Below the pieces are notes generated by a model. It was not told the DNA's origin. It saw only the letters and a list, made by a program, of their open reading frames with translations, and did not search any database. From Cellulosilyticum lentocellum DSM 5427 (GTDB lineage Bacteria; Bacillota; Clostridia; Lachnospirales; Cellulosilyticaceae), in assembly GCF_000178835.2 (NCBI RefSeq), contig NC_015275.1, positions 703,001 through 767,000 on the forward strand: a stretch of DNA of 64,000 bases, given 5' to 3'. The position numbers and the translations under genes were made by a program. Below are positions 35,186 through 43,401 of this stretch, one piece after another. Position 1 is the first letter of the stretch; every line of letters begins with the position of its first letter.

Positions 35186-35905
35186 ATGCGGAATTTTATT
35201 TTAAAAGAAAAGTATAATACATTAATTCAAAGTTTAATTGATGATTTTAATAACAGTCATAGCTATAAATATATCATGGGACCAGATGCATTATGTCTTA
35301 TTGAAATTTTATGTGAAAAAATGAATCTAAAACCTGGCATGCGTGTATTGGACATGGGTTGTGGAGCAGGCTTCACTTCAATTATATTGGCAAAAGAATT
35401 TGGTGTTACTGTATTTGCAAATGATTTATGGTCTTGTGCAACTGAGAACTATGAGCGATTTGTAAAAGCTGGAGTAGAAGATAGAGTATTCCCTTTTAGA
35501 GCGGAAGCGCATAATCTTCCTTTTGCAAGTAACTTTTTCGATGCAGCTATCAGCATTGATGCTTATCATTACTTTGGTACAGATGAATGCTATTTATGTG
35601 ATCATTATGCTAAGCTAGTTAAACCAGGTGGACAGTTTGGCCTTGTCAATCCTGGTCTTTCAAAGGAGTTTACTAACGGTCTACCAGAAAAAATGAAGCC
35701 TTTCTGGGAACCTAATATGTATGCTTGGCACAGCGCAGGGTGGTGGCAACAGCTCTGGGAAAAGACAGATTTGGTGGATGTTACTTGTGCGCAAGAAATT
35801 CCTGATGGCAAATCAATCTGGAGAATGACTGCTGATTATGATCTCCATGATGCGGATATAGAAAATTACCTTACATTAGTACTTATGACAGCAATAAGAA
35901 AGTGA
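35186..35905 (+). CDS. SAM-dependent class I methyltransferase
   Basis: 239 aa. Motif I, VLDMGCGAGFTSIILA, lies at about 54-69. FANDLW provides the acidic ribose-binding region, followed by FRAEAHNLPF and FDAAISIDAYHYFGTDE (motif IV region), then LVKPGGQFGLV. This is a complete small-molecule-type (UbiE-like) methyltransferase fold. The substrate is unknown. Start follows GGGAGG eight bases away. It is monocistronic with a terminator at 35934. Confidence 0.88.
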   Translation: MRNFILKEKYNTLIQSLIDDFNNSHSYKYIMGPDALCLIEILCEKMNLKPGMRVLDMGCGAGFTSIILAKEFGVTVFANDLWSCATENYERFVKAGVEDRVFPFRAEAHNLPFASNFFDAAISIDAYHYFGTDECYLCDHYAKLVKPGGQFGLVNPGLSKEFTNGLPEKMKPFWEPNMYAWHSAGWWQQLWEKTDLVDVTCAQEIPDGKSIWRMTADYDLHDADIENYLTLVLMTAIRK

Positions 35906-35933
35906 TGTTATATGGATGATTAAACTAATTAAT

Positions 35934-35970
35934 GAAGCCGTAAATTCGAAAAAAGAATTTACGGCTTTTT
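35934..35970 (+). terminator. Intrinsic terminator after the methyltransferase
   Basis: GAAGCCGTAAATTC pairs with GAATTTACGGCTTTT around an A-rich loop, with T5 at the end. Confidence 0.88.
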
Positions 35971-35989
35971 GTGTTTATAGAGATGATTA

Positions 35990-36118
35990 CTAGAGAATAA
36001 GATTATTAATAATTAGAGATAGTCCGGAAAAGATAAGCATTATAATCACTATCTTCTTTACATGTTTTTCTTTAAACACTTGTGATAAAGCTATACCAAT
36101 AAAGAGGACTAATAACAT
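35990..36118 (-). pseudogene. C-terminal fragment of a membrane protein
   Basis: A 42-codon minus-strand frame reads LLVLFIGIALSQVFKEKH and then IVIIMLIFSGLSLIINN before its stop. Two hydrophobic helices with a basic loop look like the last helices of a transporter, perhaps TauE/SafE-like. It has no ribosome site and the upstream frame is closed by a stop, so it is probably decayed. The rest of 36119-36242 holds only the leader of the next gene (TATAAT at 36186-36191). Confidence 0.4.
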
Positions 36119-36242
36119 AAAAGGTTAATTGTATAAAAATTATTACGAATAGATAACATAAGTACGTTACACCATAAATGTGGGATATAATGATTAGAGT
36201 TAGTTCATACTAAAGTGGAAGATATTCTAGGAGAGTGAGAAA

Positions 36243-37163
36243 ATGTATAAGAAAAGATTCTTAAGTGCAGTATTAGCAATGAGTTTATTAGTAACGCAAG
36301 CCAGTGTAATGGCTCAGGTAGTAAGTGTTAATGAAGTAGAACAAGCAACTCAGATTGTTATGGATCAAAAAGAAGAAAAGGGCTTATATTTAGTTCAAAA
36401 GGGTGAAATAACAGAATTAGATACAACAAAACATGGTACACGTATTTTAGTAGGAGATTATAATAATGGTATCTTTTTTAATCTGCAACCTAAAGTACCT
36501 GTATTAGATGCTAATACGTTAAGCTTTAAATCTCAAAAGGATTTAAAAGAAGGGATGGAAGTAACTGTTATATATCCCAAGAATTCACCAATGGCATTAA
36601 GTCAACCACCAATGTCTTCATCAGCTGTTTTAGTTATAATCAATTCACCTAAAAATTCGATAGAAGTAGGATACTTTGATGAAAATCTAGTAAATGAAGC
36701 GAATACCTTGAAACTTAATATTGGTGAAAATACAGTGATTAAGAATATAAAAGGTGAATGCCGCGTCTTTACTGCTGATGATATTAAAAATAAAAATGCA
36801 GCTGTTATTTATGATGTAACTACACGTAGTATTCCAGCGCAAACGACACCACTTTTTGTAATGATTTTAGATGATGAAAAAGTAGCTAGTGAAGAGTTAA
36901 TAAATGAGAATGGCGAAAGAGAAACGGAAGTAACAGCTGATTATAAAGTGCTACGAGAGATTGCTACTGATTTAGAATATGAAATCAATTGGGATAATGA
37001 AAATAAGCAAGTTACTCTCACTAAAGGAGAATTAGAAGTAACCTTTAAAATAGGAGAATCAACGTGTTCTATTAATAATCAAGTAAAAACACTACAGCAA
37101 GTAAATAAATTACAAGCAGGTAGTATTTTGGTTTCTGAGGAGACAGCTCATTTATTAAAATGA
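36243..37163 (+). CDS. Secreted protein with copper-amine-oxidase-N-like (stalk) domain
   Basis: 306 aa. A signal peptide is clear (YKKRFLSAVLAMSLLVTQAS, cleavage after VMA). The middle (about 40-220) is beta-rich and unassigned. The C terminus (about 232-306) matches the Cu_amine_oxidN1 stalk pattern: VLREIATDLEYEINWDNENK, then QVTLTKGELEVTFKIGE and a final small strand. Such domains are common on clostridial cell-surface proteins and do not imply amine oxidase activity. Start follows AGGAGAGTGAG. Confidence 0.75.
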   Translation: MYKKRFLSAVLAMSLLVTQASVMAQVVSVNEVEQATQIVMDQKEEKGLYLVQKGEITELDTTKHGTRILVGDYNNGIFFNLQPKVPVLDANTLSFKSQKDLKEGMEVTVIYPKNSPMALSQPPMSSSAVLVIINSPKNSIEVGYFDENLVNEANTLKLNIGENTVIKNIKGECRVFTADDIKNKNAAVIYDVTTRSIPAQTTPLFVMILDDEKVASEELINENGERETEVTADYKVLREIATDLEYEINWDNENKQVTLTKGELEVTFKIGESTCSINNQVKTLQQVNKLQAGSILVSEETAHLLK

Positions 37164-37292
37164 TCTGTATAAAAATATACAATATTTCGCAAATGGTGAT
37201 ACTTTTTGTTTTAAACAGACATTGCCTATGGTAGAATAAATCTGTATATGAAGAAAATATGTTCATGTACAAAATTCTATGGGGGTGAAAAG

Positions 37293-37862
37293 ATGTTTGA
37301 GAGAAGTTATTATGGAGGAGTAAGTAACGCAGGTGCTATAGGAGTATGTTTTTTAGTAGCTATTATTGGTGGTATACTTTTATACTTTCTATTTTTAACA
37401 CCTAAAAACGACAAGAAGTTTACAGGTTTTATGGGATGGTTATATGATTTTTTGGCTTTTAAGAAACTCTTAGTGGAAGCAATATTAAAGGTTATTTATT
37501 TAATATCTGCATGTTTTATAACTTTATTAGGAATTGTTTCTTTGTTTGATTCATTTGTATTAGGCATTGCGATCATTGTTTTATGGAATATTATATTAAG
37601 AATTTCTTATGAGTTTTTATTAGTACTCATCATTATTTGCAAAAATACAAGTGAGATTAACAAAAAGATTTCAGGGAAAGATACAAGCGAAGCTGATATG
37701 TTTGTAAGTCAAGTAGAAATCCCAAAATCAGTAGTGGAGCAGTTTACAGCTAAAACGTCACCAACTACAACAGCAGAACCAGAAGTGTTTTGTAAAAGCT
37801 GTGGTCAAAAAATGAAGATAGATTCTACTTTTTGTCCAAACTGTGGGCAAAAGAACGAATAA
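37293..37862 (+). CDS. Membrane protein with C-terminal zinc ribbon
   Basis: 190 aa from the ATG at 37293, five bases after GGGGGTG. Three or four hydrophobic segments (about 16-36, 62-84, 87-118) precede a cytoplasmic tail. The tail ends in a double-Cys ribbon (CKSCGQKMK, then CPNCGQKNE) of the zinc_ribbon_2 type. The family and role are unknown. GGGCAT/ATGCCTT forms a weak terminator at 37870-37899. Confidence 0.65.
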   Translation: MFERSYYGGVSNAGAIGVCFLVAIIGGILLYFLFLTPKNDKKFTGFMGWLYDFLAFKKLLVEAILKVIYLISACFITLLGIVSLFDSFVLGIAIIVLWNIILRISYEFLLVLIIICKNTSEINKKISGKDTSEADMFVSQVEIPKSVVEQFTAKTSPTTTAEPEVFCKSCGQKMKIDSTFCPNCGQKNE

Positions 37863-37935
37863 ATAATGTGAGGGCATTCTAGGATGCCTTCTTTTTATTA
37901 GTCTAGATTTTTTCAAAAAAAAGTAAAATAATTGC

Positions 37936-37964
37936 TTGACATATGGTAATAAATTTTGTATCAT
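37936..37964 (+). promoter_or_regulatory. Promoter of tRNA-Gly (TCC)
   Basis: TTGACA (37936-37941), a 17-base spacer and TATCAT (37959-37964), 24 bases before the tRNA. Confidence 0.78.
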
Positions 37965-37987
37965 TTATATAGTGATAAACAACATTT

Positions 37988-38058
37988 GCGGGTGTAGTTC
38001 AATGGTAGAACTTCAGCCTTCCAAGCTGACTACGTGGGTTCGATTCCCATCACCCGCT
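37988..38058 (+). tRNA. tRNA-Gly (anticodon TCC)
   Basis: 71 bases with acceptor stem GCGGGTG/CACCCGC and T discriminator. The anticodon loop CTTCCAA lies between TCAGC and GCTGA, and the T arm is GGGTTCGATTCCC. No encoded CCA. Confidence 0.95.
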
Positions 38059-38063
38059 TACTT

Positions 38064-38109
38064 AAATAAGAGTTGCGAAATGAAAAGTTTCGTAGCTCTT
38101 ATTTTTTTG
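38064..38109 (+). terminator. Intrinsic terminator after tRNA-Gly (TCC)
   Basis: AAATAAGAG...CGAAA pairs with TTTCG...CTCTTATTT, followed by T residues. Confidence 0.82.
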
Positions 38110-38177
38110 ATTCTATTCATAAAAAAAGTAATTTACTTCTTGATATAATTTGTTATTACTTATAAGAAGTGATTATA

Positions 38178-38262
38178 TTATCCCCATAAATAACCACATA
38201 CTAACAAGGAAATAACAAGTTATACACAGAGTACATGCCTTTTATCCTCAAAATGTGGATAA
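38178..38262. promoter_or_regulatory. Cluster of four DnaA-box-like sites
   Basis: TTATACACA (38220-38228) and TGTGGATAA (38254-38262, the complement of TTATCCACA) match the DnaA-box consensus exactly. TTATCCCCA (38178-38186) and TTATCCTCA (38242-38250) differ at one base. A strongly AT-rich stretch follows to about 38330. No dnaA or dnaN is near, so a titration or regulatory cluster is more likely than the chromosome origin. Confidence 0.5.
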
Positions 38263-38380
38263 AATTAATTTGAACTATTAAATAATTAATACTATAATTT
38301 TAATTAGCTCAGTTTGTTTGGACATATAAAAATTATTATTAACTAGTTAAAATAATTTATATTTAAAAGAGGTGATAGGT

Positions 38381-39271
38381 ATGAAACAGGTTATATCTGT
38401 AGCAGTTGTAAATTTTAATGCTAGATGGGGAGAGAAAAGCATTAACTATGAAAGAATAGTAGGATATATAGAGGCTGCTAGTAGAAGGGGAGTAAATCTT
38501 ATTGTTTTACCAGAATTATGTTTAACAGGTTATGATGATGAAAACCATGTGGCTAAAGAACAAAAGATGCAAGTTAGGTTAGCGGAAAATAAATATGGAG
38601 AAATGGTGAGTGAACTATTAGATTTAGCTAAAGTATATAATATGTATATCGTGCTGGGGATGCCTGAGAGAAATAAGAAGGATGATGCAACTATTCATAA
38701 CTCGGCATTAGTACTTACACCAGAAAGTATGAGTTACACTTATAGAAAAATACATTTAGCTTTAGATGAACCTAATTGGGCTACGCCAGGGGAAGAGCCA
38801 CTTCTAGTAGAAACACCTTGGGGACCTATAGGAATTGCTATTTGTTATGATATATATGCATTTCCAGAACTAATTCGTTATTATGCAGCTAAAGGAGCAA
38901 GACTGATTGTGAATAGTACTGCATATGCTAAAAGTAGAGGAGCAGCTAAAGGGAGAACGACTTTAGAAAGTACGGTTTTAATGAATGGCGTATACGTAGC
39001 AACGGCTAATTTATGTGGCATAGATTTAGTGAATGATTTTTGGGGAGGCAGTAGCATCATTGGGCCTTCTAGAAAGATGCAAGAGGTTTATTATTACGCA
39101 GGTAAACCCTTTGATGCACCAGATGCAGGTGAGCAAGAAATGTATATAGCTACTATTGATCTAAGCTTAGCTGAAAGAGGGATCTTTAAAGAGAACTCTA
39201 GACTAGGACATTCGGATTTTAGGCCAGAACTTTATGCGAAATGGTATAAAGAGCTTGCAGGAGAAAAGTAG
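38381..39271 (+). CDS. Carbon-nitrogen hydrolase (nitrilase superfamily)
   Basis: 296 aa from the ATG at 38381, eight bases after AAAGAGGTG. The catalytic triad is visible: Glu45 in VLPELCLTGY, Lys123 in YRKIHLA, and Cys155 in IAICYDIYAFPE. Members hydrolyse nitriles or, more often, amides such as N-carbamoylputrescine or omega-amides. The exact substrate cannot be named. The gene sits alone between the DnaA-box cluster and the structured repeat B, which begins 17 bases after its stop. Confidence 0.88.
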   Translation: MKQVISVAVVNFNARWGEKSINYERIVGYIEAASRRGVNLIVLPELCLTGYDDENHVAKEQKMQVRLAENKYGEMVSELLDLAKVYNMYIVLGMPERNKKDDATIHNSALVLTPESMSYTYRKIHLALDEPNWATPGEEPLLVETPWGPIGIAICYDIYAFPELIRYYAAKGARLIVNSTAYAKSRGAAKGRTTLESTVLMNGVYVATANLCGIDLVNDFWGGSSIIGPSRKMQEVYYYAGKPFDAPDAGEQEMYIATIDLSLAERGIFKENSRLGHSDFRPELYAKWYKELAGEK

Positions 39272-39288
39272 AGATGTACCTCAGTGGT

Positions 39289-40066
39289 TATAAGGAATGC
39301 TACTGGGTGGAAATGCGAGAATAAGGGCTACCTTCCGGAATTCCGCTCCTTATTTTTTGAAGCACTAAGGCTCACTTTTTTGATGAACGTGCGAAAACTC
39401 CCGTTGGTCAAACACTCGCACTAAAACCCATCAAAAAAGTTCGCCAAGTGCTTCTAAAAAATACTACGAAGTCATTCCTACAGGCAGCCCTTATCCTTGC
39501 ATTTCTTACAACTATTATTAACCTTATATGCGTTCAAGCACCTAAACGAGGAGTGCAGAAAATGCATAATAACAATTTGTTTTTTATTAGGGAATCGGTT
39601 GCTTGGGTACATATACATAAGTGTAAGAACAAATAAATAACTTCCTACGGCATAATTACCACAGCTTCAACCTGAGGAACTGACCGGGTCAGCCAAGTCT
39701 CAATCTATTGTTATAGGTACCTCTGGACTTAAGGAAGATGTTCACTGGTGCGCTGCAAGGAAGGCGCCATTTATAAGTTGTTTTTAATGTTTTTATACCC
39801 CGCATTACCCAAAATAAAGTTTTAAATCAGAGTCTTAAGGTCTTAGCTTCCTAGCATAGGGTGCACCGGCCAAGACTTTTAGGAGCTCCTCACTCATTGG
39901 TTTAACTTTCATAGCTAGTCTTAGTAGGCACTAAGCAATAACGCATGCGTGCTGAGGAGCCATCTTGCGCCTTGATTAAGGTCTATTTAGCTAGCCGTGA
40001 AGGTTTATTTCAAGAGCCTGGAACAAAAATAGCTCTTCAAGTTATAATACTTGAGGAGCTATTTTT
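39289..40066 (+). ncRNA. Large structured non-coding RNA candidate, copy B
   Basis: The 39272-40511 gap has no credible gene. The first 240 bases repeat the architecture of copy A: TATAAGG/CCTTATA; 39315-39333 with 39482-39500 (16 Watson-Crick pairs and one G-T of 19); TTTTTTGATG/CATCAAAAAA; GTGCGA/TCGCAC; and GTGCTTCTAAAAAA pairing back to TTTTTTGAAGCAC. Several pairs differ from copy A on both arms. An extra middle part adds more hairpins (CTGAC/GTCAG near 39678). AAAAATAGCTC with GAGCTATTTTT at 40025-40066 makes a strong terminator-like end. Confidence 0.6.
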
Positions 40067-40156
40067 ATTGCCTCTAACTACTATAAATAAAATTGATTAG
40101 CTTTTTTTATTAAAAACAATTCATGAGAGTGGCTTTACGCGTTATTGTTGGTAGAA

Positions 40157-40216
40157 CTGAGAGAGGGTGGCTGTCCTGACGGAGCCAAGCCACGCAGGAT
40201 AGTCACCTTCTCTCAG
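40157..40216 (+). other. 22-bp hairpin whose only irregularities are G-U pairs
   Basis: 40157-40178 pairs with 40195-40216 around a 16-base loop. All three departures from perfect complementarity are G on the left facing T on the right, so the stem is intact as RNA but not as a perfect DNA palindrome. This favours a function in RNA transcribed from the plus strand. Confidence 0.6.
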
Positions 40217-40294
40217 CTTTGCCCAAATAGCTAGTAAAGTCCAAGGCAAATTTTAACTAAGATATTTAAATAAGTTAGTTATATATAAATTATT

Positions 40295-40375
40295 AAGGAC
40301 CATTCTGTGTTACTTAACCTATGATTAGTATGAAAGAAATACTTCTGGTTAAGTACTTAGGGTAGTCCTTTTTTT
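40295..40375 (+). terminator. Two-part terminator before the tubulin/GTPase operon
   Basis: AAGGAC pairs with GTCCTT and, inside, ACTTAACC with GGTTAAGT; seven T follow. It insulates the operon from transcription through repeat B. Confidence 0.75.
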
Positions 40376-40451
40376 AATATTTATTAAGAAATCTTAATCT
40401 TTATAAGGGCAAACTAAATATAAAATTAATATTAATGTAAAGGATATTTTA

Positions 40452-40480
40452 TTGTTAAATAATATGCTAGAGCGTATAAT
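40452..40480 (+). promoter_or_regulatory. Promoter of the tubulin/GTPase operon
   Basis: TTGTTA (40452-40457), a 17-base spacer and a perfect TATAAT (40475-40480), 31 bases before the first start codon. It is the only good promoter seen ahead of the ten-gene run. Confidence 0.72.
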
Positions 40481-40511
40481 AAGCGTATATTATAGGATTC
40501 TGAGGTGGAAT

Positions 40512-40658
40512 ATGTCTATTATACTAATGGGGATTATTGGAGCTGTCCAATTAGTTTTATTAGGCCATTACTTTTTTTGTGGGCTTAAATATAAAAAGAG
40601 AGCCAAAGATAAAAAAGTTGTTGGTGAGGAATTGATAGAGCTAGTAAATGGAAAATAA
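40512..40658 (+). CDS. Small single-pass membrane protein, first gene of the operon
   Basis: 48 aa from the ATG at 40512, just after GAGGTGG; longer readings from 40452 would start inside the promoter. One hydrophobic helix (about 2-24, IILMGIIGAVQLVLLGHYFF) is followed by a basic stretch (KYKKRAKDKK) and an acidic end. The likely topology is N-out, C-in. No family recognised. Fifty bases separate it from the next operon gene. Confidence 0.55.
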   Translation: MSIILMGIIGAVQLVLLGHYFFCGLKYKKRAKDKKVVGEELIELVNGK

Positions 40659-40707
40659 TAAAGGTATGGAAGACTTTTGTAAAAAGAAGAACTAAAGGAG
40701 TAAACAT

Positions 40708-41619
40708 ATGACAGAAAAATTAGTAGTACAGTTTGACCAGCTACCAGTTTATGATAGTCCGCTTGACTATTTAGCTTATTGCATGGGCTGTAATACCTAT
40801 CATATGACTGATCAAAAGCCTTGCATTAAATGTGGGAAAGCTGATGTAAGTGTATCTCTTGAATGTATTGCTGAAAAAACAGTTAAAAGACATTTTTTAA
40901 ATGGCATGGGTATTCTTGTGATGCTTCATGCCCTAATGTTTGTAGTAAGTATGAGCTGGATTGCGATTCTTTTGGGAACAGTTTATACAATAGTTTGTAT
41001 AGTACTTTACGGGGGAATTTATTTACGTTATAAAGAAGCTTATTGTAAAAAGGAATTAGAAAAGCATGTCAGAGCCAATAGCCAAAGAATCAAATTAGAC
41101 CTTGAAAAGCAATGGGAAGAGTGTAAAGAACAGATAAATAAAGGAGATTACCTAGGTGCTTATGAAAAACTAAGATATTTAAGCCAATTAGTAGATAATG
41201 AAGAAATAAGAGTTTATAAGCTTGTTTGCTTAAATCATTTTCATTTAAGAAAAGACTTACCATTAGAACTTAAAACCGTACTTTTGCCAGATTGTAATAT
41301 GCTTCTTATTAGATATATTTATGAAGTAGCAAAATTAAAAAAAGAGCTTATTGATGAAGCGACCATTAATTACATACTACGTTATAGACAGCAAGTTTTA
41401 ACGGAAGAAAAGGGCGAAGAAATAGTGGCTAGTGTACTTGGGGGAGCACTTCGCTCTAAGTTTTTATTAAATAAATATGCTTTAGCATTAAAAGAGTATT
41501 TACCTTACCTACCAAAAGAAAGATTATTAAGATTAAGAAAGATTCAAGATGGGATCTCTGATGAGGCCCTTAGAGAAGAAATCATTAGTCAGATAGCGAC
41601 ATTGGTGGGGGAGGAATGA
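40708..41619 (+). CDS. Zinc-ribbon membrane protein of the tubulin/GTPase operon
   Basis: 303 aa. A four-Cys ribbon (C25xxC28 and C39xxC42) lies at the N terminus. A hydrophobic hairpin (about 64-106) would place both ends in the cytoplasm. The remainder (about 108-303) is helical and charged, with repeat-like spacing around GDYLGAYEKLRYLSQLV, perhaps TPR-like. Function unknown. One base separates its stop from the next gene, so translation is probably coupled. Start follows AAAGGAG. Confidence 0.6.
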   Translation: MTEKLVVQFDQLPVYDSPLDYLAYCMGCNTYHMTDQKPCIKCGKADVSVSLECIAEKTVKRHFLNGMGILVMLHALMFVVSMSWIAILLGTVYTIVCIVLYGGIYLRYKEAYCKKELEKHVRANSQRIKLDLEKQWEECKEQINKGDYLGAYEKLRYLSQLVDNEEIRVYKLVCLNHFHLRKDLPLELKTVLLPDCNMLLIRYIYEVAKLKKELIDEATINYILRYRQQVLTEEKGEEIVASVLGGALRSKFLLNKYALALKEYLPYLPKERLLRLRKIQDGISDEALREEIISQIATLVGEE

Positions 41620-41620
41620 G

Positions 41621-43387
41621 ATGAATAAAAGAAATAGATATAAAAGAGGAAAGCTAGTTCAAGGGTTTATTCTCCTATTATTTGCAGTAATATTAGTGGT
41701 AGTCGTTTTTAAAGCAAGGCATATCATAGGGAAAATGGGCTTTGTAAATGATGGGATAGAGCATTATAAAAGGCAGCAGTGGATAGAAGCTGAAGAAAGT
41801 TTGCAGCGCGCAAAAGGTTATAGATGGTTTCATTACAAGGAAGAAGAAGCTACTAGTACACTTACAGCATTAAGCTGGATTACGGAGTATAAAGATTACA
41901 TAGCTGATTTATATGGAAAAGTAACAGAAAGTAGTGAGGGCAAAGATTTAGAGGCCTTTGAGGATTATGTTAGTGAATATGAAGTATCGGGATTCTTAAA
42001 TCTAACAGATTCACAAAGACAGTATCTTTTAGAAAAATATCCGATTGATCAAGCTATTTTCACTGGATGGACACATTTTAAAGCTAGTATTGTAAATGAG
42101 TTAGAAAATCCTATGCAAGGCAAGTATAATTGGGCCAAGGAAAAAATATTTTTAGTACCAGCCCAGTATTTTTCACAAGATAAGGAAAGTGCCATCTTAG
42201 CGCTCTTTAAAAAGTGTGATCAGGAACTTTATGACAGATATGCAGTGGCTACAGGTATTCAAGCTTTTAGAGATTTAATAGACAAATTAAGTGACATTTA
42301 TGTGACTAATAGAGCGTATGATTTTGAGACAGAGTGGTTAACACCTCAAGTTAAAAGATTCATGTATGAGGCATTAATACAAAAATCAAAAGAAGAGACT
42401 AAGACTTTTGAACAGTACATAAGTGCTTATAGAAGTGGAGTAGACCGAGCCTATAAGGATGAGGCTATAGAGAAGATTGTAGAAGATTTTATGGTGGAAA
42501 AAGAGAAGGAGATAGAAAAACTTTTAAAAGCCAAGGAATATGATACACTCATCACACTTTATAAGGAATTGAAATATTTTAAAGATTATACAAAGGAAAT
42601 AGAAGTGGCCGAGAAGATGCAAAAGTATGAGCATCCGGAAATGCTGCTTCAGCAGCCTATAGAGCAGTATGACTTTATTCAAACGGGAACAAATAGTTTT
42701 GATGTGAATCAGTATCTTATAGCTATGAACAAGAATACTAATAAGTTAGAATTAATCCTTTTCATAGGTGAATATCAAGATTATGAAGTTAATACCCATG
42801 AGTTTAACTTAAATGATTTAGGTATTACTCCAGATGAGGTAAAGCAGATTGATGTAGGGGATTATTTAGTTGGACTCAGAGTAGCAGGAACCAATAAAGC
42901 GATTAGATTGCCAATATTACGTTTTACCAATAATAGATTAGAATATCTAACAGAATTTGAAGGCGATCAGATAGAGTTAATAGATGACCTTAAACATTTG
43001 AAAATAACAAATCCAAGTAATGAGGCGATTCCTTATACCTATGATTATATATTAGGAGAAGAGGGCTATGAGAAACAAGATATAGCAGCCACACCTATTA
43101 ATTTATCAGATACTAATTTAGCAAATTATGAGGGCAAACTAGTTAAGTTTAGTTGTTATGTGTCAGAGGATTCAAATGATGGTATAGTAAATGCATACTA
43201 TTATGTAGGTAATACTTTCTATTCTGATTCAATGGCTTATATTTATAGAGAAGATGGTGTGGCCATTAACAAAGGGTCTTATACGGTTATTGGTGAAATT
43301 GTAAGTATGGAGCCATTCTATAATACTGATCTTCAGCTAGAGGTATTAAGGCCTAAAATTAGAGTATTAGAAATGCAAAAAGAGTAA
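41621..43387 (+). CDS. Membrane-anchored protein with helical repeats, tubulin/GTPase operon
   Basis: 588 aa. A basic N terminus (NKRNRYKRGK) and one helix (about 12-31) suggest a type II anchor with the large C-terminal part outside the membrane. Residues about 40-330 are helical and TPR-like (GIEHYKRQQWIEAEESLQRA). The last 240 residues are mainly beta-rich. No catalytic motif was seen and the family is unknown. It sits one base after the preceding gene and 14 before the first vWA gene. Confidence 0.55.
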   Translation: MNKRNRYKRGKLVQGFILLLFAVILVVVVFKARHIIGKMGFVNDGIEHYKRQQWIEAEESLQRAKGYRWFHYKEEEATSTLTALSWITEYKDYIADLYGKVTESSEGKDLEAFEDYVSEYEVSGFLNLTDSQRQYLLEKYPIDQAIFTGWTHFKASIVNELENPMQGKYNWAKEKIFLVPAQYFSQDKESAILALFKKCDQELYDRYAVATGIQAFRDLIDKLSDIYVTNRAYDFETEWLTPQVKRFMYEALIQKSKEETKTFEQYISAYRSGVDRAYKDEAIEKIVEDFMVEKEKEIEKLLKAKEYDTLITLYKELKYFKDYTKEIEVAEKMQKYEHPEMLLQQPIEQYDFIQTGTNSFDVNQYLIAMNKNTNKLELILFIGEYQDYEVNTHEFNLNDLGITPDEVKQIDVGDYLVGLRVAGTNKAIRLPILRFTNNRLEYLTEFEGDQIELIDDLKHLKITNPSNEAIPYTYDYILGEEGYEKQDIAATPINLSDTNLANYEGKLVKFSCYVSEDSNDGIVNAYYYVGNTFYSDSMAYIYREDGVAINKGSYTVIGEIVSMEPFYNTDLQLEVLRPKIRVLEMQKE

Positions 43388-43401
43388 GAGGAGGCGGGCA
43401 A

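Larger units (their letters stand above)
39289..40250 (+). repeat. Dispersed repeat unit B
   Basis: Second copy of the unit at 26719-27212, longer by an internal insertion. After the terminator-like hairpin, the downstream motif GAGAGTGGCTTTACGCGTTA at 40125 is shared. The unit ends near a TTTGCC/GGCAAA hairpin (about 40218-40247). Confidence 0.5.

Noticed and set aside
37936-38148. 70-codon frame across the tRNA-Gly promoter and gene
   Set aside because: It covers a complete tRNA and its terminator, so it is a chance frame.
38178-38330. Chromosomal replication origin
   Set aside because: DnaA-like boxes and AT-rich DNA are present, but no dnaA, dnaN or other origin-linked gene is nearby, and the sites are few.
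39448-39636. 62-codon plus-strand frame inside repeat B
   Set aside because: It overlaps conserved stems shared with copy A, has no ribosome site, and its codons follow the RNA pairing rather than protein-like composition.
26719-40250. Group II intron or intron-derived relic as the explanation for repeats A and B
   Set aside because: I see no reverse transcriptase, no domain-V-like hairpin and no interrupted gene; stem order differs from that fold.
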